A stretch of 64,000 nt of DNA from Arthrobacter citreus (GTDB lineage: Bacteria; Actinomycetota; Actinomycetes; Actinomycetales; Micrococcaceae), in assembly GCF_009192745.1 (NCBI RefSeq), contig NZ_VTFV01000003.1:186001-250000 (forward strand), in the 5' to 3' direction. Below are positions 26,032-34,953 of this stretch, in pieces. Positions within the stretch are counted from its first letter, which is position 1; each line of letters starts with the position of its first letter. The translations under genes were made by a program, and so were the position numbers. Below the pieces are notes generated by a model, which saw only the letters and a program-made list of their open reading frames with translations, did no database searches and was not told the DNA's origin.

Positions 26032-27296
26032 GAGACCACCTCAACCTTCGTGATCTTGGAGAGTTCGCGCCGCACGGCCAGCATGGCGGTATAGGTGCAG
26101 AAGATGCGCATGGGCTGTGTGCCGGCACCGGCGATGAACTTCGCCAAAGCATCGGGGATGTCCGGAATGACCTCGCGCACGGGAACATCGTCGTACCGCA
26201 GGCGCAGCGCCATGTCGTAGGCGCGGACCCCGGTAACCATGTCCACGCCTCCGGAAAGCGTTTCGAAGTCCACATCCCAGAGCCAGGACATGTCCCGGCC
26301 GTCAGCGTAGTTGTCGTTGATCGCGATCATGGTCGCGTAGCCGTGAGCAGCGAAGGACTTCAGGCCCAGGCGGAAGCCGGAGGGGTTCTTCACCAGCACC
26401 AGTTCCAGGGGTGCGCCGTTCACGGTGAGGGACTCGCCGCGGCCAAAGGCCGGCTCAACGTTGGACAGCGACTCGAACAGCGCGGTCCGGTCCGCCTTGG
26501 CGCCCAGGATCTGCCGGGCGAAAGTCAGCGCGGCTGCCGCGTTGAAGATGTTGTAGACACCGCGAAGCTTCAGCCCGGTGGTGGTGGGGGTGCCGTCAAC
26601 CAGGAAGTCGGCCTCGGTTTCGGCAACCCGGGTAAGCACGACGTCGGCGGGCTGGGCGGCTGCGATCGCTTCGGAGCGCGAGCCGCGCATCTCGTCGTCG
26701 TTCGGGAAGGTGCTGCGCAGCGAGGCATCAAGGCCGAAGTAGGCGACCTTCGGGCCGGCCAGGGAGTCAGCGATGGACGCCACCCGCGGATCCTCGCGGT
26801 TGAGGACCACGGTTTCAGTGGTCGCCTTCGCGATCTGTTCCAGCAGCCGGGTGGTCTTGTCGATTTCGCCGAAGCGGTCCAGCTGGTCGCGCAGCACGTT
26901 CAGCAGCAGGGCATAGCGCGGCTGGATGAGCTTCACGAAGTGCACGGCGTGGGCTTCGTCCAGCTCCAGGACGGCGATGTCCGCGTCCAGGCGGCCGCGC
27001 AGGTTCACTTCGCCAAGCAGAGCAGCGGCCACGCCGCGGGTGAAGTTGCTCCCGGTCCGGTTGGTGAAAACCTTCAGGCCCTGGCCCTCCAGCAGCTCTA
27101 CAACCATCTTGGTGGTGGTGGTCTTGCCGTTGGTACCGGAGACGACGGCGACGCCGAGGGGCAGGGTGGAGAGTGTGCGGCGGATGAAATTCGGGTCGAT
27201 TTTCTCCACCACGAGGCCGGGAAGGGCGGAGCCTCCGCCGCGCAGCCGGGAGGCGCCGCGGACCAGTTTGCCGACCAAAATGGAGAAAGAACTCAT
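26028..27296 (-). CDS. murT: Lipid II isoglutaminyl synthase, MurT ligase subunit
   Basis: A 422-residue Mur-ligase-like protein. The ATP loop SGTNGKTTTTK spans residues 53-63, and LNVLRDQLDRFGEIDKT is the family signature. The DUF1727 end (about 310-420) contains INDNYADGRDMSWLWDVDFE, the region of the catalytic Asp. The zinc-ribbon insert with paired CxxC motifs found in well-studied MurT proteins is not visible: between YFGLDASLRS and ADFLVDG there is no Cys. ATG 27296 is chosen; the frame is open far upstream but runs antisense through pdxT. Operon with gatD. Confidence 0.93.
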   Translation of the reverse strand: MSSFSILVGKLVRGASRLRGGGSALPGLVVEKIDPNFIRRTLSTLPLGVAVVSGTNGKTTTTKMVVELLEGQGLKVFTNRTGSNFTRGVAAALLGEVNLRGRLDADIAVLELDEAHAVHFVKLIQPRYALLLNVLRDQLDRFGEIDKTTRLLEQIAKATTETVVLNREDPRVASIADSLAGPKVAYFGLDASLRSTFPNDDEMRGSRSEAIAAAQPADVVLTRVAETEADFLVDGTPTTTGLKLRGVYNIFNAAAALTFARQILGAKADRTALFESLSNVEPAFGRGESLTVNGAPLELVLVKNPSGFRLGLKSFAAHGYATMIAINDNYADGRDMSWLWDVDFETLSGGVDMVTGVRAYDMALRLRYDDVPVREVIPDIPDALAKFIAGAGTQPMRIFCTYTAMLAVRRELSKITKVEVVS

Positions 27297-27362
27297 GGAT
27301 ACCGAATATATCCCACCGTCACGGACCGGGCCGGGAAGCTGCAAGCAACCTAGAATGATCCA

Positions 27363-28070
27363 ATGACCGAAATCACGCCGCGGGACGCCGCGGCACCCCT
27401 GGTGGGAGTGCTGGCACTTCAGGGCGGGGTCCGCGAACACGTACACGCGCTGGAAGCGGCGGGTGCACGCACAACGCTGGTCCGCCGCGCATCTGAACTC
27501 GATGCCCTGGACGGGCTGGTGCTGCCAGGCGGGGAATCCACCACGATCGACAAGCTGATGCGCCTCTACGGAATCGCCGAACCGCTGCGGGCAAAAATCG
27601 CTGCAGGCTTCCCGGTCTACGGCTCCTGCGCCGGCATGATCCTGCTGGCGGAACGAATCACCGACCCGGCACTGGATGCCGCGGGTGTTCCGCAGCAGAC
27701 CCTGGGCGGGCTGGACATAGTGGTGCGCCGCAACGCATTCGGCCGGCAGCGTGAGTCCTTTGAAATCAGTCTTCCGTTTGCCGGGGTTCAATCCCTGCCG
27801 AGCCAGGACCCGGCGAAGGAAGCCGAAAATGTGCACGCAGTTTTTATCCGGGCACCGTGGGTGGAGAAGGTAGGCTCCTCCGTGCAGGTTCTTGCGCAGG
27901 TCCCGGCCGGAGACGGCGGATCGGGTGCTGGAAATGGTGCAGAAGATTCAGTCGCTAGAATTGTCGCAGTGCGTTCGGGAAAACTGCTGGCCACCTCGTT
28001 CCATCCTGAAGTAACGGGGGAGCGCCGCATCCACGAACTATTTATCCAGATGATCAGAGGAGACGCGTAA
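27363..28070 (+). CDS. pdxT: Pyridoxal 5'-phosphate synthase, glutaminase subunit PdxT
   Basis: A 235-residue class I glutaminase that feeds ammonia to PdxS. Features are the [13 protein letters not shown] start, [11 protein letters not shown], Cys89 in [10 protein letters not shown], and His/Glu in [10 protein letters not shown]. An insert of about 20 residues ([17 protein letters not shown]) lies before the last strands, common in actinobacteria. It is divergent from murT, with 66 bases between the starts, and followed after 2 bases by yebC. Confidence 0.96.
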   Translation: MTEITPRDAAAPLVGVLALQGGVREHVHALEAAGARTTLVRRASELDALDGLVLPGGESTTIDKLMRLYGIAEPLRAKIAAGFPVYGSCAGMILLAERITDPALDAAGVPQQTLGGLDIVVRRNAFGRQRESFEISLPFAGVQSLPSQDPAKEAENVHAVFIRAPWVEKVGSSVQVLAQVPAGDGGSGAGNGAEDSVARIVAVRSGKLLATSFHPEVTGERRIHELFIQMIRGDA

Positions 28071-28072
28071 GC

Positions 28073-28828
28073 ATGTCGGGCCACTCGAAATGGGCAACTA
28101 CCAAGCACAAAAAGGCCGTTATTGATGCCAAGCGTGCCAAGTCCTTTGCCAAGCTGATCAAGAACATTGAAGTAGCAGCGCGTGCCGGCGGTGCGGACAT
28201 GGCTGGCAACCCCGGCCTTGAACTCGCTGTACAGAAGGCAAAAAAGACTTCTGTACCCATCGACAACATCAACCGCGCCATCAAGCGCGGCGCCGGCCTG
28301 ACCGGCGAAGTGGTTGACTACACCGAAATCATGTACGAGGCCCGCGGACCCCAGGGATCCGCCGTGCTGATCGAGTGCCTCACGGACAACAAGAACCGTG
28401 CCGCATCCGAAGTCCGCCTCGCCATCACCCGCAACGGGGGCTCCGTGGCGGACCCCGGGTCCGTTTCCTACATGTTCAACCGCAAGGGCGTTGTCTCCCT
28501 GCCCAAGAAGGACCTGACCGAAGACGACCTGCTGATGGTCGTGCTCGACGCCGGTGCTGACGAGGTCAAGGAGTCCGGCGACAACTTCGAGATCCACTGC
28601 GACCCCTCGGACCTGCGTGCCGTGGTGGCAGCCCTGGAAGAGGCCGGCATCGAGTACGAGACCGACGAAGTCGAGTTCATTTCCTCCATGCTGGTGGATC
28701 TGGAAGCCGACGCCGCCCGGAAGTTCATGAAGCTCGTGGACGCCCTGGAAGAACTGGACGACGTCCAGAACGTCTACTCCAACGCCGATATCTCCGCGGA
28801 CGTTTTCGCGCAGCTCGAAGAAGACTGA
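28073..28828 (+). CDS. yebC: YebC/PmpR-family regulator
   Basis: A 251-residue protein starting [23 protein letters not shown], the invariant family start. The two other domains carry [23 protein letters not shown] and [35 protein letters not shown]. Members act as DNA-binding regulators or help ribosomes through proline stretches; I cannot tell which here. Its ribosome site AGGAGA lies in the end of pdxT. Position directly before ruvC is conserved in actinobacteria. Confidence 0.97.
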   Translation: MSGHSKWATTKHKKAVIDAKRAKSFAKLIKNIEVAARAGGADMAGNPGLELAVQKAKKTSVPIDNINRAIKRGAGLTGEVVDYTEIMYEARGPQGSAVLIECLTDNKNRAASEVRLAITRNGGSVADPGSVSYMFNRKGVVSLPKKDLTEDDLLMVVLDAGADEVKESGDNFEIHCDPSDLRAVVAALEEAGIEYETDEVEFISSMLVDLEADAARKFMKLVDALEELDDVQNVYSNADISADVFAQLEED

Positions 28829-28835
28829 GCACCGC

Positions 28836-29444
28836 GTGCCTCTCCGGGTTCTGGGTGTTGACCCGGGACTGACCCGCTGCGGACTGGGCGTAGTCGACGT
28901 CGAGGGCAACCGCCGCGCCACCATGGTGGCCGTGGGGGTTGCCGGCACGGAAGCCGGCACTGCCCTCGACGCCCGGCTGCTGGCCATTTCAGAGGCGATT
29001 GAGCTCTGGCTTGATACGCATACTCCGGATGTCCTTGCCGTGGAGCGGGTCTTCAGCCAGCTCAACGTCAGCACAGTCATGGGCACGGCCCAGGCTTCCG
29101 GCGTCGTTATTGCCGCCGCCGCCCGCCGGGGGATTCCGGTTGCGCTGCACACCCCCACGGAGGTCAAGGCCGCCGTTACCGGTTCAGGATCAGCCAACAA
29201 AGAAGCAGTGGGCCGGATGGTCACCAAGATCCTGCGGCTCACCGAAATGCCGCGCCCGGCCGACGCCGCCGATGCCCTCGCACTGGCCATCGCCCACGCC
29301 TGGCGACGCGGAGCGGTGGGACCCGGACAGGCAGCGACTCAGGGATCGGCGTCCTCCGGCGGTGGACCGGCGTCCTCCGGCCTCACTCCGGCACAGCGGC
29401 TGTGGGCCGAAGCGGAAGCCAAGGCGAAACGCGCACACCGCTAA
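28836..29444 (+). CDS. ruvC: Holliday junction resolvase RuvC
   Basis: A 202-residue endonuclease that cuts Holliday junctions together with Ruv[18 protein letters not shown] contains catalytic Asp7; [23 protein letters not shown] contains the second acid, and [18 protein letters not shown] the last acids. The GTG start lies 7 bases after yebC. A Ser/Gly-rich tail of about 25 residues follows the core. Confidence 0.97.
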   Translation: MPLRVLGVDPGLTRCGLGVVDVEGNRRATMVAVGVAGTEAGTALDARLLAISEAIELWLDTHTPDVLAVERVFSQLNVSTVMGTAQASGVVIAAAARRGIPVALHTPTEVKAAVTGSGSANKEAVGRMVTKILRLTEMPRPADAADALALAIAHAWRRGAVGPGQAATQGSASSGGGPASSGLTPAQRLWAEAEAKAKRAHR

Positions 29445-29479
29445 AGTTCCGGCAATCCCGGGCCGGGACAGTAGGCTGT

Positions 29480-29495
29480 TCGTAGATATGTTCTA
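29480..29495 (+). promoter_or_regulatory. Degenerate candidate LexA box before ruvA
   Basis: TCGTAGATATGTTCTA agrees with TCGAAC-N4-GTTCGA at 9 of 12 fixed positions and shares the ATAT centre of the clear LexA box upstream of dnaE2. It lies in the 84-base ruvC-ruvA gap, 33 bases before the ruvA start, where an internal promoter is expected. Confidence 0.45.
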
Positions 29496-29528
29496 TTTCG
29501 TTCCCGGATCAAAGCACGGAGTTTCCCT

Positions 29529-30158
29529 ATGATCGCCTCCCTACGCGGCGTCGTAACCTACGTCGGCACCGCCTCCGCCGTCATTGACGTCAACGGCATC
29601 GGCATGGCCGTCCAGGCAACTCCGCAGACCCTCATGTCCCTGCGGACCGGCTCCGAAGCGCTGCTGCACACAGCCCTCATTGTCCGTGAGGATTCGATGA
29701 CCCTGTTCGGCTTCGCCGAGCCGGGGGAGCGTGAAGTTTTTGAGACGCTGCTGGGCGTCAGCGGCGTTGGTCCCCGGATAGCGCTGGCGGTCCTGGCCGT
29801 CCACACGCCCGAAGCAGTGCGGATTGCCGCGTCCACGGGTGATGACAAGGCCTTTAGCAAGGTTCCCGGAATCGGCCCCAAGGGCGCCCGGCGGATTGTC
29901 CTGGAACTGGCGGACAAACTGGTTCCGCTCGGTACCGAGGAAGCGCCGGCCGGCGTGCCCGCCTGGAATGACCAGGTCCTGTCCGCAATGACCGGCCTGG
30001 GCTGGTCCGAAAAGGACGCCGCGGCTGCGGTTGAAGCGACGGCCGCCGAACACCCCGAAGCGGCGGCTGCGGGCAACGTGGCTGAAATCCTCCGGCTGAC
30101 CCTGCGCCGCCTGGGCCAGGACGGCGCCCGCGCCCGGTCCCCGCAGCGGGCAGGCTAG
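29529..30158 (+). CDS. ruvA: Holliday junction DNA helicase subunit RuvA
   Basis: A 209-residue junction-binding protein. Domain I begins [23 protein letters not shown]; two helix-hairpin-helix motifs follow ([14 protein letters not shown] and [16 protein letters not shown]); domain III, which binds RuvB, is at the C-terminus (about 150-200). It forms the tetramer that guides RuvB on Holliday junctions. The ruvB start lies 1 base after its stop. Confidence 0.97.
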   Translation: MIASLRGVVTYVGTASAVIDVNGIGMAVQATPQTLMSLRTGSEALLHTALIVREDSMTLFGFAEPGEREVFETLLGVSGVGPRIALAVLAVHTPEAVRIAASTGDDKAFSKVPGIGPKGARRIVLELADKLVPLGTEEAPAGVPAWNDQVLSAMTGLGWSEKDAAAAVEATAAEHPEAAAAGNVAEILRLTLRRLGQDGARARSPQRAG

Positions 30159-30159
30159 C

Positions 30160-31239
30160 GTGGCAGCCTCCGAAGCACTCACGGCCGCGGCTCCCGATCC
30201 GGACGACAAGGCCATTGAAGCGGCCCTGCGGCCGAAGAACCTCGATGATTTCGTTGGCCAGAAGCGGGTCCGCGAACAGCTGTCCCTCGTCCTTGAAGCT
30301 TCCCGCCTGCGCGGCCGCAGCGCAGACCACGTGCTGCTCTCCGGCCCTCCCGGCTTGGGCAAGACCACGCTGTCCATGATCATCGCCGCCGAAATGAACG
30401 CCCCGCTGCGCATCAGCTCCGGCCCGGCGATCCAGCACGCCGGAGACCTGGCAGCCATCCTCTCCTCCCTCACGGAGGGCGAAGTGCTCTTCCTGGACGA
30501 AATTCACCGGATGTCCCGGCCCGCCGAGGAAATGCTCTACATGGCCATGGAGGACTTCCGGGTGGACATTGTGGTGGGCAAGGGCGCCGGCGCCACGGCC
30601 ATTCCGCTGGACCTTCCGCCCTTCACCCTGGTGGGGGCGACTACCCGCGCCGGCCTGCTGCCGGGTCCGCTTCGCGACCGGTTCGGTTTCACCGGGCACC
30701 TTGAGTTCTACTCCACCGCTGAGCTCGAACTGGTGCTGCGCCGCTCCGCGATGCTGATGGATATGAAGGTCAATTCCGCCGGATTCGCCGAGGTTGCCGG
30801 CCGCTCCCGCGGGACCCCGCGTATCGCCAACCGCCTGCTGCGGCGGGTCCGGGACTGGGCGCTCGTCCACGGAATCGACCAGATCGATGCCCGCTCCGCA
30901 GGAGCCGCGCTGGATATGTACGAAGTGGACGAGCGTGGCCTGGACCGGTTGGACCGGGCCGTGCTGCACGCCCTGGTGACCAAGTTCGGCGGCGGGCCGG
31001 TGGGCCTGTCCACCCTGGCCATCGCCGTCGGCGAAGAGCCGGAGACCGTGGAGACTGTTGCCGAACCCTATCTGGTCCGTGAGGGGCTGCTGGGCCGTAC
31101 GCCCCGCGGCCGCATTGCCACCCGGGCAGCCTGGGAGCACCTGGGACTGCGCATGCCCGACGCCGCCGCACAGCTTATCCCGGAGGCACTGTTCACCGGT
31201 GAAGCGGCACCCGTGCCGGGGGAGCCTGAACAGGACTGA
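30160..31239 (+). CDS. ruvB: Holliday junction branch-migration ATPase RuvB
   Basis: A 359-residue AAA+ motor. Walker [10 protein letters not shown] (62-70), Walker B FLDEIHR (111-117), sensor region [19 protein letters not shown] with the arginine finger, and a winged-helix C-terminus ending in [13 protein letters not shown]. Length is normal. The GTG start at 30160 is almost fused to ruvA. It ends the ruvCAB operon. Confidence 0.98.
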   Translation: MAASEALTAAAPDPDDKAIEAALRPKNLDDFVGQKRVREQLSLVLEASRLRGRSADHVLLSGPPGLGKTTLSMIIAAEMNAPLRISSGPAIQHAGDLAAILSSLTEGEVLFLDEIHRMSRPAEEMLYMAMEDFRVDIVVGKGAGATAIPLDLPPFTLVGATTRAGLLPGPLRDRFGFTGHLEFYSTAELELVLRRSAMLMDMKVNSAGFAEVAGRSRGTPRIANRLLRRVRDWALVHGIDQIDARSAGAALDMYEVDERGLDRLDRAVLHALVTKFGGGPVGLSTLAIAVGEEPETVETVAEPYLVREGLLGRTPRGRIATRAAWEHLGLRMPDAAAQLIPEALFTGEAAPVPGEPEQD

Positions 31240-31409
31240 AGCGGGCCCGGCCCCGGGATGCAATCGCGGGCAGATGATTGCACAATGAAAAGCGGGGGAA
31301 ACTTAAGCGCCCGGCGGCGCGTTTTCCCCTTAGACTGTTTTGACGTCCGCTACGCCGGTGCGCTGATTCCGGCATACCGATACACACCGCAACAGAAACG
31401 GAACCCTTC

Positions 31410-31889
31410 GTGTTCTTGAATGTCTTGGCCCAGACGACCACCGATACAGGCGCTCAGGGCGGTTTTACGTTCTCCAGCCTCCTGCTGCCGATCCTGCTTG
31501 GCCTGTTCATCTTTATGATGTTCCGCAAGCAGAAGAAGACCCAGAAGACCGTCCAGGAGCAGCGCACCCAGATGGTTCCGGGAACTGAGGTCATGACCCA
31601 GTTCGGTCTCTTCGGCACCATTGTTTCCGTGGACCAGGAAGAGAACAAGGCTGTCCTGGAACTCTCTCCGGGCAACACCGCCACCATCCACCTGCAGGCC
31701 CTGACCAAGGTTGTCACCGCCCAGCCCGAGGAAACCGAAACCGAGGACGCCGTTGTCCCGGATGACGCTTCTTCCCTCACCGGCGAAATTGAGCAGGACC
31801 GCCGGGACGCGGCTGCCGAGGCACCGCAGGATGAGACTCCGGACGAAACGCTTAAGCGCCTCGACCGCGAGAACAAGAAAGACAACTAG
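31410..31889 (+). CDS. yajC: Preprotein translocase accessory subunit YajC
   Basis: A 159-residue membrane protein with a single membrane segment near residues 21-38 (FSSLLLPILLGLFIFMMF), then the basic RKQKKTQKTVQEQRTQMVPGTEV stretch and a small beta-domain (FGLFGTIVSVD). An acidic tail follows from about residue 105. It partners SecDF and YidC at the Sec channel. The GTG start at 31410 leads into MFLNVLAQTT. The 170-base gap before it probably holds the promoter of yajC-secD-secF. Confidence 0.93.
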   Translation: MFLNVLAQTTTDTGAQGGFTFSSLLLPILLGLFIFMMFRKQKKTQKTVQEQRTQMVPGTEVMTQFGLFGTIVSVDQEENKAVLELSPGNTATIHLQALTKVVTAQPEETETEDAVVPDDASSLTGEIEQDRRDAAAEAPQDETPDETLKRLDRENKKDN

Positions 31890-31977
31890 ACTCTCCGAGG
31901 ACCTGCAGGCAGCACAGTTGATGCAGGTCCGCCGGATCCATCTGTCTCCGGCGATCACGCCCTAAAGGAAAACCCCT

Positions 31978-33807
31978 ATGCCTCGAACCGGCTCCGGCCC
32001 GGCAGCAAAAAAGACGCTCATTTGGCTGGGCGTCCTTTTTGCTGCCCTGGCCCTTTTGCTCGGCGGCGGCTCCATGTGGAGCAACGCCAGCTGGACTCCC
32101 AAGCTTGCCCTTGACCTCGAGGGCGGCACCCAGATGATCCTTGCCCCAAAGGTGCAGGGCGGTGACTCCCAGATCAGCCAGGAACAGCTGGACCAGGCTG
32201 TGGAGATCATCCGCCAGCGCGTGGACGGCAGCGGTGTCTCCGAAGCGGAGATCACCACGCAGTCCGGCCGGAACGTCGTTGTGTCGCTTCCGGGCACGCC
32301 TACCGCGGAGACCCGGGCACTGATCCAGGCCTCCGCAGCCATGGAGTTCCGCTCCGTCATCATGGGTGGGCCGGGACAGGCACCCGCCGCGGAGACGCCG
32401 ACGCCGGACGAGGCGCTGCCGCAGCCCACCGCGGAACCTGAAAACGGTTCGGACATGAACTGGGTTACTCCGGAGCTGTACAAGGAATTCGAATCCACGA
32501 ACTGCCTGGATCCTGCGGCGCTTGAGGCATCCATTGAACCGGCACCGGCAGATGAGCCGATGGTGGCCTGCGAGCCGGGAACTGCCGGCAAGTACATCCT
32601 GGGTCCAGTGGAAGTCCCCGGTTCAATGCTGGAAGATGCCAGCTTCGGCATGGCCCAGGGCGGCCAGGGCCAGTCCCTGAACGAATGGGCCGTGAACCTG
32701 GACTTCAACGGCGAGGGAACCGAGAAGTTCCGTGCCGTCTCAGAGCGGCTGCTCGGCTTCGGTGACGGATCCCCGCAGAACCAGTTCGCGATTGTGCTGG
32801 ACGGACAGGTCATTTCCGCTCCGTCCATGAACGTGCTGATCACTGACGGCAACGCACAAATCACCGGGCAGTTCACGCAGGAAACCGCCAAGGCGCTTTC
32901 TGAGCAGCTGAAGTACGGCGCCCTGCCGATCAGCTTCGACATCCAGAGCGAGCAGCAGGTCTCCGCCACCCTGGGTGCAGACCAGCTCCGCATGGGCCTG
33001 ATCGCCGGCGTGATCGGCTTGATCCTGGTGGCGGTGTACTCGCTCTTCCAGTACCGGGCACTTGGCTTCGTGACCATCACGTCGCTGATCGTCGCCGGTG
33101 TGCTGACCTATCTGGCCATCGCGATCCTCGGCTGGTCGCACAACTACCGGCTCTCACTGGCAGGTGTTGCGGGCCTGATCGTGGCCATCGGCCTCACCGC
33201 GGACTCCTTCATTGTCTACTTCGAACGAATACGCGATGAGCTGCGCGACGGCAGGGGACTGGTCTCCGCCGTCGACAACGGCTGGAAGCGTGCCAAGCGC
33301 ACGGTCCTGGCGTCGAAGGCAGTAAACCTGCTCGCCGCCGTCGTGCTTTACTTCGTTGCTGTTGGCAACGTCCGCGGCTTCGCCTTCACCCTGGGCCTGA
33401 CCGCTATCGCCGACCTCATCGTCGTCTTTATGTTCACCCACCCGGTGATGGTCCTGCTGGCCAAGACCAAGTTCTTCGGCAAGGGCCACAAATGGTCCGG
33501 CCTGGATGCCACCCGCCTGGGTGCCGTTCCCGTTTACCGCGGCGCCGGACGCCTGCGCGAACCGGCAGCGGTTACCGCTGACGACGACGCCGCCCAGTCG
33601 CCGGCGCAGGCCGGCAAGCCCGCAGGGGCTTCGAAAGCGAAGAACAAGGGCGCGGCCCGCGAAGCCGAGCGGCGCATGACGATCGCCGAGCGCCGGGCAG
33701 CCGCTGAACGCAGCGGCAAGGATAAACCCGCCAAGCCGGACGAGGCCGCGGATAAACAGGATTCAATGGCAGGCTCCGGCCGCGACGCGGAGAAGGAGGG
33801 CAACTGA
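31978..33807 (+). CDS. secD: Protein translocase subunit SecD
   Basis: A 609-residue RND-type motor that pulls secreted proteins out of the Sec channel using the proton gradient. It has one N-terminal membrane segment (about 11-30), the signature LDLEGGTQMIL, a large external domain, and five membrane segments from about 340. A 90-residue charged Ala/Lys/Glu tail follows. An acidic/Pro-rich insert around 135-175 (PTPDEALPQPTAEPE) is typical of actinobacteria. TGATG overlap couples it to secF. Confidence 0.96.
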   Translation: MPRTGSGPAAKKTLIWLGVLFAALALLLGGGSMWSNASWTPKLALDLEGGTQMILAPKVQGGDSQISQEQLDQAVEIIRQRVDGSGVSEAEITTQSGRNVVVSLPGTPTAETRALIQASAAMEFRSVIMGGPGQAPAAETPTPDEALPQPTAEPENGSDMNWVTPELYKEFESTNCLDPAALEASIEPAPADEPMVACEPGTAGKYILGPVEVPGSMLEDASFGMAQGGQGQSLNEWAVNLDFNGEGTEKFRAVSERLLGFGDGSPQNQFAIVLDGQVISAPSMNVLITDGNAQITGQFTQETAKALSEQLKYGALPISFDIQSEQQVSATLGADQLRMGLIAGVIGLILVAVYSLFQYRALGFVTITSLIVAGVLTYLAIAILGWSHNYRLSLAGVAGLIVAIGLTADSFIVYFERIRDELRDGRGLVSAVDNGWKRAKRTVLASKAVNLLAAVVLYFVAVGNVRGFAFTLGLTAIADLIVVFMFTHPVMVLLAKTKFFGKGHKWSGLDATRLGAVPVYRGAGRLREPAAVTADDDAAQSPAQAGKPAGASKAKNKGAAREAERRMTIAERRAAAERSGKDKPAKPDEAADKQDSMAGSGRDAEKEGN

Positions 33808-34829
33808 TGGGTAAGCTTCCCGCGTTCGCCAGGTTTGGCAATGAGCTTTACACCGGCCAGCGGTCCTACAACTTTGTGGGCCGCTACCGGCTCTGGTTCC
33901 TCATCGCAGCAGCTGCAATCCTGCTTTCCATCCTCATCCCGGTAGCCAAGGGCGGATTCAACCTCGGCATCGATTTCCGCGGCGGCTCCGAATTCACCGT
34001 TTCCGGGGTGGAGGACACGCAGGTTTCCGTTGGAGAAGAAGCCGTCAGCGAAGTTGTCTCCGGTTCCGACCCGCGCGTGACCAACATTTCCCCGGGCACC
34101 ATGCGGATCCAGACCGAAGAGCTCAGCGACGATCAGACCCTGGATGTGAAGACTGCCCTGGCTGAGGGATATGGAGTCAACGAGGACCAGGTGACTTCCA
34201 CCTTCATTGGTCCGACGTGGGGCAATGACGTCAGCCGGCAGGCCCTGATCGGCCTTGTGGTGTTCGTTGCCCTGGCTGCCGTCCTCATGGCGCTGTACTT
34301 CCGGACCTGGAAGATGTCCCTCGCAGCGGTGAGCGGCCTGCTTGCCGTCATGATCGTCACGGCCGGCCTGTACTCTCTCAGCGGTTTCGAGGTGACGCCG
34401 TCGGCGATCATCGGTTTCCTGACCGTCCTGAGCTATTCGCTCTATGACACGGTGGTGGTCTTCGACAAGATCCGGGAAAACACAGCGAACCTGGAGAAAC
34501 AGACCAAGCGAACTTTCGCCGAACAGGTGAACCTCGCCGTCAACCAGACGCTGGTCCGCTCGATCAACACCTCCGTGGTGGCCGTGCTGCCCGTCGCTTC
34601 GGTGCTGTTCATCGGCGCCTACCTGCTGGGTGCCGGCACCCTGAAGGACCTGTCGCTGGCCCTGTTCATCGGCATCATCCTTGGCACCCTTGGCACCCTG
34701 TTCGTCGCTGCCCCGCTTTACGCCTGGCTGCGCCGGCGTGAGCCGGAAATCGTCAAGCACACCAAGCGCGTCACCGAACGGCGTGAGCACGAGGCACCGG
34801 CGGCCCCGGCCGCCGCTGCCGCGACGTAA
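33807..34829 (+). CDS. secF: Protein translocase subunit SecF
   Basis: A 340-residue partner of SecD with six membrane segments. Signatures are FNLGIDFRGGSEFTVSG near the first segment and SYSLYDTVVVFDKIREN in the fourth, with RSINTSVVAVLPV in the fifth. The ATG lies inside the secD stop. The tail is Ala/Pro-rich. Confidence 0.97.
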   Translation: MGKLPAFARFGNELYTGQRSYNFVGRYRLWFLIAAAAILLSILIPVAKGGFNLGIDFRGGSEFTVSGVEDTQVSVGEEAVSEVVSGSDPRVTNISPGTMRIQTEELSDDQTLDVKTALAEGYGVNEDQVTSTFIGPTWGNDVSRQALIGLVVFVALAAVLMALYFRTWKMSLAAVSGLLAVMIVTAGLYSLSGFEVTPSAIIGFLTVLSYSLYDTVVVFDKIRENTANLEKQTKRTFAEQVNLAVNQTLVRSINTSVVAVLPVASVLFIGAYLLGAGTLKDLSLALFIGIILGTLGTLFVAAPLYAWLRRREPEIVKHTKRVTERREHEAPAAPAAAAAT

Positions 34830-34848
34830 CACCCAGACGGCTTTCCCG

Positions 34849-34893
34849 CCACCGGTTCCGTTACTCCCCCAGGGGGAAGAACGGAACCGGTGG
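34849..34893 (+). terminator. Long hairpin between secF and rel
   Basis: A 14-bp perfect stem (CCACCGGTTCCGTT and its complement) whose loop contains a second self-complementary stretch, CCCCCAGGGGG. It lies 20 bases after secF and 61 bases before rel. No U-tract follows, so it may be a weak terminator or an RNA element of the rel leader. Confidence 0.55.
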
Positions 34894-34953
34894 TGTAAGA
34901 GGGGCAGTGCGGGGGCATAGACTGGGCAGATATCTGGAAAGAAAGGGCAGCAG

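Noticed and set aside
27297-27836. 180-codon upstream extension of murT
   Set aside because: It runs antisense through pdxT, has no family likeness, and the normal MurT start is ATG 27296.
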